NCBI RefSeq assembly: GCF_018327685.1
Contig: NZ_BNEL01000001.1
Span: 4,526,001-4,590,000 of the forward strand
Direction of reading: 5' to 3'
DNA: 64,000 nt
From: Streptomyces sp. TS71-3
GTDB taxonomy: Bacteria > Actinomycetota > Actinomycetes > Streptomycetales > Streptomycetaceae
Shown here: piece by piece, positions 57,697 through 64,000 of the stretch
How positions within the stretch are numbered: the stretch's first letter is position 1
How the letters are laid out: the number at the start of each line of letters is the position of its first letter
Translations under genes and position numbers: made by a program
The notes under the pieces: generated by a model
Databases searched by the model: none
Seen by the model: only the letters and a program-made list of their open reading frames with translations
Told to the model about the DNA's origin: nothing

Positions 57697-58923
57697 GTGG
57701 ATCGCGTGGACCGCTGCGTCGTCCTGGTGGACGCCGGGTATCTGCTGGGGGCCGCCGCGAGCCTCCTCGCCGGTGAGCCCTCCCGGTCCCGCATCACCGT
57801 CGACCATTCCGCCCTCATCCAGGGGCTGCGGGAGTGCGCCGAGTCCGACACGGAGCGTCCCCTGCTGCGTATCTACTGGTTCGACGGTGCTCCGGACCGC
57901 GTGCCGCAGCCCGAGCACCGCAGGTTGCGGGTGATGCCGCGGGTGACGGTCAGGCTGGGCGCCCTGACCCGCAGCGACGGCCGGTGGGCGCAGAAGGGCG
58001 TGGACGCGGCCATGCACGCCGAGCTGACGGAGCTGGCGCGCAATCGGGCCTGTTCCGACGTGGTGCTGGTGACCGGCGACGGCGACCTGCTGCCGGGCAT
58101 GATGGCCGCCAAGGAGCACGGCGTCGCCGTTCACCTGTGGGCCGTGCAGGCCGCCGACGGCGACTACAACCAGTCGGAGGACCTGGTCGCCGAGGCCGAC
58201 GAGCGGCGCGTGCTGGACCGCGCATGGATCACCAAGGCGGTCCGGGCGAAGGAGATCAGCGGCATCTGCGCGCCCGTCGCCCCTCCCGGTCCCGAGATCG
58301 CCGCCATCCTCTCCGCGCCGCTGCCCGACTCCTCGCTCGCCGCCTCCACGGGGCAGGCCGCCGACGGCTCGGACGACGACCGGCGCCACTCGGCCGCCGC
58401 GGCGGCGAACGGCACGCAGGAGCGCAACCACCCGGGCAAGGGCGTGCCCACGCCCAAGGACCTCGCCGCGCTGCGCGCTCCGGCCGGGCCCTCGGCTCCG
58501 CCGGCCAGCGCCACGCTGCGCTGGTCCTCCGACAAGGGGTGGGTGGAGCGGCCCGCGGCGGGCGAGGCCCCGGAGGCGGCCGGGCTGCCGATGCTGGCCC
58601 AGCTGACCACCGCCGAGCAGCGCTGGGCGGACCGCGAGGAGGACATCACCACCGTCGGCGGCGATCCCTTCGAGGTGGGCGAGGTCTTCGCACGGCGCTG
58701 GATGGAGCGGCTGCCGGAGCCGTTCCAGGTGCAGAAGCTCTCGGGGATGTATCCGCGTATCCCGCACCGTATCGACGGGGAGCTGTTGCGGTACGCGGCG
58801 CGGTTCGGGCTGCTCGCCCACAAGGACGACCAGATCGACGAGCACGATCGGTATGCGATCAGGGCCGGGTTCTGGCGGGAGATCCAGGCGCGGTCGTCGG
58901 AGCAGGTTCCCGCGGGTGACTGA
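57697..58923 (+). CDS. NYN-domain (PIN-like) putative ribonuclease
   Basis: 408 residues. The N-terminal NYN domain (about 5-175) has acidic residues in CVVLVDAGYLLG, IYWFDGAPD, KGVDAAMHAELTELA and VVLVTGDGDLLPGM, in positions that bind metal in PIN-like nucleases. A disordered Ala/Pro-rich linker (about 200-290) and a C-terminal domain of about 90 residues (PFEVGEVFARRWMERLPEPFQVQKL ... RYAARFGLLAHKDDQIDEHDRYAI) follow. RNA cleavage is inferred from the fold. GTG 57697 and GTG 57706 are both possible starts. It is a single gene with repeats downstream. Confidence 0.88.
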   Translation: MDRVDRCVVLVDAGYLLGAAASLLAGEPSRSRITVDHSALIQGLRECAESDTERPLLRIYWFDGAPDRVPQPEHRRLRVMPRVTVRLGALTRSDGRWAQKGVDAAMHAELTELARNRACSDVVLVTGDGDLLPGMMAAKEHGVAVHLWAVQAADGDYNQSEDLVAEADERRVLDRAWITKAVRAKEISGICAPVAPPGPEIAAILSAPLPDSSLAASTGQAADGSDDDRRHSAAAAANGTQERNHPGKGVPTPKDLAALRAPAGPSAPPASATLRWSSDKGWVERPAAGEAPEAAGLPMLAQLTTAEQRWADREEDITTVGGDPFEVGEVFARRWMERLPEPFQVQKLSGMYPRIPHRIDGELLRYAARFGLLAHKDDQIDEHDRYAIRAGFWREIQARSSEQVPAGD

Positions 58924-59542
58924 CCCGCGTCTCTTTGTGGGGGGTGACCCCGGTGCCCCTCGGGTGCGCGCGGGCGCGGGCTGCGCGGGGCGCACTGTCG
59001 GTGCGGGCGGTGCGGGCGGTGCGGGCGGTCCCGGGGGCGCTCCACGGTGGGCCCAGGGGCGCCCCGCGTCGCCCCTGGCGCCGGCCTCTTGCGCAGTTCC
59101 CCGCGCCCCTTTTCGGCTGCTTCCGGGGTGGTTCTTCGGGTGCGCTGCCGGGTGGATGGTTCGCGGTGGCTGGTCGCGCAGTTCCCCGCGCCCCTTTTCG
59201 GGCCCTGCGGGCCCGTTGGGCGCGCAGCCCCACCGGCCGGTGGCCGAGCGAGGGGCTGTGGGGGCAGGCTTCGGTGGCCCGCCGCAGGCGAGTCTTCCCA
59301 AGGGGCGCGGGGAACTGCGCGAGCAACCACTGCTGGCCGCTGGTCAAGCGAGAGGCTGCAAGGGGCAGGTTTCGGTGGCCCGCCGCAGGCGAGTTCTTGA
59401 AGGGGCGCGGGGGAACCGCGTGAATCGCCACTGCCGGACGGTGGTCGAACAGCGAGGCGTAAGGGGGGAGAGATCGGCGCCAGCCGGGGTGTGGGGCGTC
59501 GTGGCGGGGCGACCCGGGCGCGCTCGTGGTGGTTCGACCCCG
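58924..59542. repeat. Repeat-rich gap with four GC-rich intergenic repeat copies
   Basis: The core GCGCAGTTCCCCGCGCCCCTTTT occurs at 59091 and 59176 rightward; the inverted form AGGGGCGCGGGGAACTGCGC occurs at 59301-59320, and a degenerate copy at 59401. A segment of about 50 bp beginning GGGCAGG (59262-59315) is repeated at 59363-59412 with a 101-base period. A GGGCGGTGC tandem stretch lies near 59000-59030. No gene is seen. Confidence 0.8.
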
Positions 59543-59548
59543 TAGGCT
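59543..59548 (+). promoter_or_regulatory. Candidate -10 box for the ABC transporter operon
   Basis: TAGGCT ends seven bases before the GTG at 59556, consistent with a leaderless mRNA. No convincing -35 was found. Confidence 0.4.
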
Positions 59549-59555
59549 CGTGCGT

Positions 59556-60578
59556 GTGAGCACGCGCACCGTATGGCCGGAACACGACACCGATGTCGTG
59601 TGCACGGTGCGGGATCTGGTGAAGACCTACCCCGCCGCGCGCGGCCGCCGCGGCAGGCCGCCGGTCGCCCCGGTGCGCGCGACCGACACCGTGTGCCTCG
59701 ATGTCCGGCGCGGCGAGATCTTCGGGCTGCTCGGGCCCAACGGCGCAGGCAAGTCCACCCTCGTCCGGCAGCTCACCGGGCTGCTGCGGCCCGACGCCGG
59801 CAGTGTTCGCCTGCTGGGCCACGACATCGTGCGGCACCCCGAGCGGGCCGCCAGGATCCTCGCCTACCTCGGCCAGGAGTCCACCGCGCTGGACGAGCTG
59901 ACCGTCGCCCTGGCGGCCGAGACCACCGGACGGCTCCGCGGCCTGACCGCCCGTGCCGCCCGCGCCGAGCGCGACGCCGTCCTCGACGAGCTCCGGCTCG
60001 CGCCGCTCGCCACCCGGCCGCTGAAGAAGCTCTCCGGCGGTCAGCGCCGGCTGGCCTGCTTCGCGTCCGCGCTGGTCGGCGAACGGCCCCTGCTGGTCCT
60101 CGACGAGCCCACCACCGGCATGGACCCGGTGGCGCGCCGCGCCGTGTGGGCGGCCGTGGACCGGCGCAGGGCCCAGCGCGGTACGACCGTGGTGCTGGTC
60201 ACCCACAACGTCATCGAGGCGGAGACCGTGCTCGACCGGGTCGCCGTGCTCGACCGCGGCCGGGTCATCGCCTGCGACACCCCGGCCGGGCTCAAGGCGC
60301 GGGTCGCCAGCGAGGTACGGGTCGAACTGGTGTGGCGCGAGAAGGCGCCCCTGGACCTCCCCGAGGTGGCCGCGCTGCGCGACGACGCCGTCGAGTCGGG
60401 GCGCCGCTGGGCGCTGCGGCTTCCCCCCGACGAGGCCCGTGCCGCCGTCGCGGCCGTCACCGGCGGAGCCGCTTTCGCGGCGCTGGACGACTTCACCCTG
60501 GCCACGCCGAGCCTGGAGGACGTCTACCTGGCTCTCGGCGGCAGCACGGCCGGCGTCAAGGGACTGGTGAAGACATGA
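59556..60578 (+). CDS. ABC transporter ATP-binding protein
   Basis: 340-residue ATPase of an exporter-type ABC system. Walker A is LLGPNGAGKSTLVRQLTG (about 60-77), the signature motif KKLSGGQRRLACF, Walker B LLVLDEPTTGMDP, and the H-loop LVTHNV. The C-terminal 100 residues are the regulatory extension of the CcmA/DrrA-like group. GTG 59556 seems leaderless. The stop overlaps the permease start as ATGA, so the two form an operon. The substrate is unknown; such pairs export antibiotics, lipids or peptides. Confidence 0.94.
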   Translation: MSTRTVWPEHDTDVVCTVRDLVKTYPAARGRRGRPPVAPVRATDTVCLDVRRGEIFGLLGPNGAGKSTLVRQLTGLLRPDAGSVRLLGHDIVRHPERAARILAYLGQESTALDELTVALAAETTGRLRGLTARAARAERDAVLDELRLAPLATRPLKKLSGGQRRLACFASALVGERPLLVLDEPTTGMDPVARRAVWAAVDRRRAQRGTTVVLVTHNVIEAETVLDRVAVLDRGRVIACDTPAGLKARVASEVRVELVWREKAPLDLPEVAALRDDAVESGRRWALRLPPDEARAAVAAVTGGAAFAALDDFTLATPSLEDVYLALGGSTAGVKGLVKT

Positions 60579-61963
60579 GCTGGGCGCATCCCGCCGGAAC
60601 GCAGGGCGAAGGCCCCTGGCCCCGGGGCCGCCGGTCCGCCTCCCGGGCCGCCCGGTCCGCCCAGACCGGCGCGCGGAGCGGCGCGGCCGTCCGCCTGGAG
60701 AAGGAGCAGCGCAAGGTGACCGCCCCAACCGCCCCGCCCTCCGCGGACGGCGTGCCCGCGCACGGCACGGCCCGCCCCGATGGCGCCGCCCACGGCGTGT
60801 CCGAGCCCGACTCCGAGCCCGAGGCTTTCAGTGGCAAGCGCGGCGCCGGTCGTGCCGAGCCCGAAGCGTTCCGCGGTGCGCCGGGCGGCACTCGTCCCGC
60901 CCAGCCCGACGCGTTCCCCGCCGAGCCGGACGCCCGCCATGCCGAGCCCAGAGCGCTCCTCGCCGAGCCGGATGCCCACCCTGCCGAGCCCGAGGTGTTC
61001 CCCGCCGGGCCGGACGCCCGCCATGCCCAGCCCGGCGCGCTCCGTGCCGAGCCCGGCGCCCACCCCGCCGAGCCCGGCGCCCTCCGCGGAGACCGGGACG
61101 CCCTCCGCGGAGACCGGGACGCCCTCCGCGGGGACCCGGGCGCGCTCCAGCGAGAACCAGGCGTACTCCACGGCACGGCGGCGGACGCCCTCCGCCGCGA
61201 GCCGGACGCCGTCCCCCTCGCGCCCCGCGCCCGGCTGCTGCCCGCGCTGGCGGCCGTCTACCGCGCACAGCTCTCCCGGGCCCGGGTGGCCCGGATCCCG
61301 CTGCTCTTCGTGGCGACCTTCCAGTCCGTAGGGATCATGATCCTCATGCGGGGTGTCGTCGACGACGCCGGCGGGGCGCGTGCCGTGGTGGCCGGCTCCT
61401 CCGTCCTCGTGGTCGCCTTCGTGGCGCTCAACCTGCTCGCCCAGTACTTCGGGCAGCTGCGCGCCGGGGGCGGGCTCGACCACTACGCCACCCTGCCCGT
61501 GCCGCCCGCCGCGGTCGTCCTCGGGGCCGCCGCCGCGTACGCCTCCTTCACGGTGCCGGGGACGGTCGCGACCGCCGTGGTCGGCTGCGGCCTCTTCCAG
61601 CTGCCGCTCGGGCACCTCTGGGTGCTCGCCGTGGTGATCCCGCTCGCGGGCGCCGCGCTCTCCGGGCTCGGCGCGGCCCTCGGCCTGCTCGCGCCCCGTC
61701 CCGAACTCGCCACGTTGCTGGGACAGTTGGGTATGTCGGCCGCGCTGCTGCTGGGTGTCCTGCCGGCCGGACGGATGCCCGCGGTCGTCCAGGGCGTCCG
61801 CGACCTGCTGCCGTCGACCTACGGAGTGGAGGCCTTCGAGCGGACCTTCGCGGCCCACCCCGACTGGGCCGCCGTGGGCCTCGACCTGGCCGTCTGCGCG
61901 GCCGTGGGCGTGGTGTCGCTGGCCGTGGCGACCTGGGCCTACCGCCGGGCGGCCGTCCGGTGA
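60575..61963 (+). CDS. ABC-2-type permease with repetitive N-terminal extension
   Basis: 462 residues. The conserved permease part (about 218-462) has six helices, beginning RLLPALAAVYRAQLSRARVARIPLLF and including VAFVALNLLAQYFGQLRAGGG, DHYATLPVPPAAVVLG and LGLLAPRPELATLLGQLGMS. Residues 1-215 are a hydrophilic extension dominated by degenerate repeats of about ten residues (AEPDARHAEP, AEPDAHPAEP, AEPGAHPAEP and GDRDAL units). I know of no such repeat in this permease family; start codons closer to the helices exist, but coupling to the ATPase stop supports ATG 60575. Confidence 0.88.
   Translation: MSWAHPAGTQGEGPWPRGRRSASRAARSAQTGARSGAAVRLEKEQRKVTAPTAPPSADGVPAHGTARPDGAAHGVSEPDSEPEAFSGKRGAGRAEPEAFRGAPGGTRPAQPDAFPAEPDARHAEPRALLAEPDAHPAEPEVFPAGPDARHAQPGALRAEPGAHPAEPGALRGDRDALRGDRDALRGDPGALQREPGVLHGTAADALRREPDAVPLAPRARLLPALAAVYRAQLSRARVARIPLLFVATFQSVGIMILMRGVVDDAGGARAVVAGSSVLVVAFVALNLLAQYFGQLRAGGGLDHYATLPVPPAAVVLGAAAAYASFTVPGTVATAVVGCGLFQLPLGHLWVLAVVIPLAGAALSGLGAALGLLAPRPELATLLGQLGMSAALLLGVLPAGRMPAVVQGVRDLLPSTYGVEAFERTFAAHPDWAAVGLDLAVCAAVGVVSLAVATWAYRRAAVR
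60900..61170 (+). repeat. Degenerate tandem repeat inside the permease gene
   Basis: DNA repeats of roughly 30 bases encode the AEPDA-type units, and a 21-base unit (GGAGACCGGGACGCCCTCCGC) is exactly duplicated at 61088-61108 and 61109-61129, followed by a third, altered copy. Exact duplication suggests recent expansion by slippage. Confidence 0.75.
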
Positions 61964-61997
61964 CGCACGCCACGAGGGCGTTTGGCACGATGTGAAG

Positions 61998-62786
61998 GTG
62001 ACCGCTCCGTTGACTCCTCCGCCGCATCATCAGCCCGCGCACGACCCGGGGCCCGGCTTCCCCGCCGCTCCGGCAGGTGGGCACGTGCCCCTCGCGCCGT
62101 ACGGAGAGGACGGTCCCGACATGAAGACCGAAGTGCGGCAGGCGGCCGTGACCACGGTCGTGCTGGCGGTGTGCGGGGTCCTCCTCGGGCTGCTGTGGGT
62201 GTGGCTCGCGCCGCACGTGCCGCTGATAGCCGACGCCCAGGCGGTCTACCTCAAGGACAGCGAGGGCGAGCAGGCCGTGGGCGTGGACGGCGTCTTCACG
62301 CTGCTCGCGATCGGCTTCGGCGTGCTGAGCGCACCTGCCGTCTTCCTGGCCCGCCGCCACGGCGGTGTCCCCGTGGTCGTCGCGCTCGCCCTCGGCGGGC
62401 TGCTCGGCGGGCTGATCGCATGGCGGCTCGGGATCTGGCTGGGACCGGCCCAGGACGTCACCGCACACGCCCGGCAGGTCGGCAAGGGCGTCACCTTCGA
62501 CGCCCCGCTGGAGCTGAAGGCGAAGGGCGCGCTGCTGGCCTGGCCGGTGGCCGCCATACTCGTCCACCTCGCCCTGACGGCCCTCTTCGGCCCCCGCGAC
62601 CCCGAGGAGGAGACCGGGGGCCCGTACCCGGGCGAGTCCGGGGGGCCGTACAAGGGCGAGTCCGAAAACACGTACCCGGGGGAGTCCGCCGGGCCGTACC
62701 CGGGCGAGCCGGGAGGCCCGTACCCGGGACAGTCCCAAGGCCCCTACCCGGGGCAGCCCGGGAGCCCCCACCCGCACGGGAGCTGA
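61998..62786 (+). CDS. DUF2567 membrane protein
   Basis: 262 residues. A Pro/His-rich N-terminus (1-40) precedes four hydrophobic segments (about 48-70, 95-115, 122-145 and 175-198) with MKTEVRQAAVTTVVLAVCGVLLGL and KAKGALLAWPVAAILVHL typical of DUF2567. The C-terminal 50 residues repeat GGPYPGES / GPYPGQ units. Function unknown. GTG 61998 follows the permease stop by 34 bases and may be part of the same transcript or leaderless. Confidence 0.85.
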   Translation: MTAPLTPPPHHQPAHDPGPGFPAAPAGGHVPLAPYGEDGPDMKTEVRQAAVTTVVLAVCGVLLGLLWVWLAPHVPLIADAQAVYLKDSEGEQAVGVDGVFTLLAIGFGVLSAPAVFLARRHGGVPVVVALALGGLLGGLIAWRLGIWLGPAQDVTAHARQVGKGVTFDAPLELKAKGALLAWPVAAILVHLALTALFGPRDPEEETGGPYPGESGGPYKGESENTYPGESAGPYPGEPGGPYPGQSQGPYPGQPGSPHPHGS

Positions 62787-63020
62787 ACCGGGCGGTCGCC
62801 GAGGCGTCCTGCCCGGCCGGTCGCCGAGCCGAGGCGTCCCGCCGGCCCGTAGCCGAGGCGCCCTGGCCGATCCCCGCCCCGGGGCGGCTTGGCTGCCGCG
62901 CCACGCCCCATCGCGCTCTCAAGACGCCCGTCGTACTCTCAAGGCACCAATCGCCCCCTTCAAGGCGCCGGTCGCCTTCAGGACCCCGGAGCAGACCGGC
63001 CGCCCACCCCGGTGCGGCCG
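62787..63020. repeat. Spacer with degenerate tandem repeats
   Basis: Two repeat families occur: GCCGAGGCGTCC-like units at about 62798, 62831 and 62850, and CTCAAGACGCC / CTCAAGGC units between 62917 and 62985 at about 20-base intervals. They separate the convergent DUF2567 and YbaK genes. No gene is seen. Confidence 0.55.
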
Positions 63021-63530
63021 TCAGCTCCTGCTGATCGGCGCCACCACCGCGTCCGTCAGTGCCGTGAGCGTCTCGGGGGCGAGCTCCACCTCCAGGCCGC
63101 GGCGGCCCGCCGAGACGCAGATGGTGGCGTGGCCCGCAGCCGACGCGTCCAGCACCGTGGGCAGCTTCCTGCGCTGGCCGAGCGGCGAGATTCCGCCGCG
63201 CACGTAGCCCGTGGTGCGCTCCGCGGCGGCCGGGTCGGCCATGGCGGCCCGCTTGCCGCCCACCGCGGCGGCCAGGGCCTTGAGGTCGAGGGAGCCCGAG
63301 ACCGGCACGACGGCGACGGTGAGCGCGCCGTCCACGTCCGCCACGAGGGTCTTGAACACCCGCTCGGGCGCCACCCCCATCGCCTCGGCCGCCTCCTCGC
63401 CGTACGAGGGGTGCGCCGGGTCGTGCTCGTAGGAGTGCAGCGTGAAGCCGGCCCCCGCCGCGGTGAGCGCGACCGTCGCGGGCGTGCCGCCCGCCTGCTG
63501 CCTCTGTGCTTTCTGCGCCTTCTTCGCCAT
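63021..63530 (-). CDS. ybaK: Cys-tRNA(Pro) deacylase YbaK
   Basis: 169-residue YbaK/EbsC-type protein that hydrolyses mischarged Cys-tRNA(Pro). Family motifs are FTLHSYEHDP, GEEAAEAMGVAPERVFKTLVADVD, the catalytic lysine of that VFKTL motif, the substrate motif GKRAAMADPAAAERTTGYVRGGISPLGQRRKLPTVLD and a C-terminal GRRGLEVELAPETL. The ATG at 63530 is preceded by GGAAGG. Confidence 0.94.
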   Translation of the reverse strand: MAKKAQKAQRQQAGGTPATVALTAAGAGFTLHSYEHDPAHPSYGEEAAEAMGVAPERVFKTLVADVDGALTVAVVPVSGSLDLKALAAAVGGKRAAMADPAAAERTTGYVRGGISPLGQRRKLPTVLDASAAGHATICVSAGRRGLEVELAPETLTALTDAVVAPISRS

Positions 63531-63624
63531 CGTTCCTTCCGGGACGTCTGCGGGTCCTGGGCCCCCTCCCGGGCGCCGGCGTCCCCGCGGGACCGCGCGG
63601 TGCGTGCGATCGGCCGGCCGCGGG

Positions 63625-64000
63625 TCAGTTGAGACTGGTGGGGCCGCGGGTCAGTTCGATCGCGGGCAGCGACGGCAGGGAGCGGATCACCGCGCTCTCG
63701 GTGCGCAGCAGCCGCAGCTCGTCGCGGAGCCGCGACGCGGTGTCGGGGGCCTGCAGCAGCCGCTGCTTGGTGGGGGTGTCGAGTACCGCGGCCGCGGCAA
63801 CCAGGTACGACACGACGGACGGCTCGTCCGGCAGCTCGGCGTCCGTGGACAGCGACCGCTCCCGCGCCCCTGCCAGGCGCTTCTGGTACGCCCTGAAGGC
63901 CCGCAGCACCCCTTCGGCCAGCGCCCCCGCCTCGTCGCCGGGCTCCTCGGGCAGCTCCTGGAGCTCGGCGGTCAGGAACGCACCGGAGGAGTCCAACGAC
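63625..64000 (-). CDS. LON substrate-binding-domain protein (3' part only)
   Basis: The visible 124 residues (through the stop at 63625) resemble the C-terminal part of the stand-alone LON-domain proteins of Streptomyces: a helical segment ALAEGVLRAFRAYQKRLAGARE, then ELPDEPSVVSYLVAAAAVLDTPTKQRLLQAPDTASRLRDELRLLRTESAVIR. The N-terminal LON fold lies beyond the window. No real start is visible: the TTG at 63996 is probably internal because the frame continues to the edge. The function of these proteins is unknown; they lack the Lon ATPase and protease. Confidence 0.8.
   Translation of the reverse strand, partial: SLDSSGAFLTAELQELPEEPGDEAGALAEGVLRAFRAYQKRLAGARERSLSTDAELPDEPSVVSYLVAAAAVLDTPTKQRLLQAPDTASRLRDELRLLRTESAVIRSLPSLPAIELTRGPTSLN

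Overview
The window is high-GC actinobacterial chromosome, almost certainly from Streptomyces. Supporting signs are third-position GC bias, many GTG starts, short -10 boxes that sit directly upstream of start codons, a division and cell-wall (dcw) cluster in the Streptomyces order, and the GC-rich intergenic repeat typical of that genus. It is a conserved core region, not a biosynthetic or phage island. Its gene order also parallels the Mycobacterium tuberculosis block from wag31 to pknL.

Left part (1-20 kb): a PknL-type Ser/Thr kinase runs off the left edge. Next come a thiamine operon thiO-thiS-thiG under a TPP riboswitch, a ferredoxin-reductase-like flavoprotein, an Rv2175c-like DNA-binding protein (the known PknL substrate family), thiE and metF. 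A membrane protein with a long Tyr-rich tail follows, then a phytoene-desaturase-like oxidoreductase, a HEPN-family protein, a SAM methyltransferase, a DUF3040 membrane protein, a leftward MoxR / DUF58 / TgpA-transglutaminase operon and a beta-carbonic anhydrase.

Centre (20-43 kb): the dcw cluster reads rsmH-ftsL-ftsI-murE-murF-mraY-murD-ftsW-murG-ftsQ-ftsZ, then pgeF-ylmE-sepF-ylmG-divIVA. mraZ, murC and ftsA are not in it. ftsZ has its own promoter region with three promoter-like sequences and two inverted repeats. A strong terminator closes divIVA. Beyond it are a small MITE-like element with CTAG target duplications, repeat-rich spacer and leftward ileS behind a translational T-box.

Right part (43-64 kb): a histone-H1-like/DksA fusion protein, lspA, an RluD-type pseudouridine synthase, a GNAT, an SDR, an MscS channel, a DsbA-like thioredoxin with a membrane protein, a DUF2252 protein, dnaE, a 55-residue basic protein, a NYN-domain protein, a two-gene ABC exporter whose permease carries a repetitive N-terminal extension, a DUF2567 protein, a YbaK deacylase and the 3' end of a LON-domain protein.

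No tRNA, rRNA, CRISPR array, prophage, complete insertion sequence or defence island was seen. The most unusual items are a perfect 24-bp palindrome plus a 17-bp-stem hairpin in a 680-bp gene-free gap, the MITE, the repeat-expanded ABC permease and the regularly spaced intergenic repeats.
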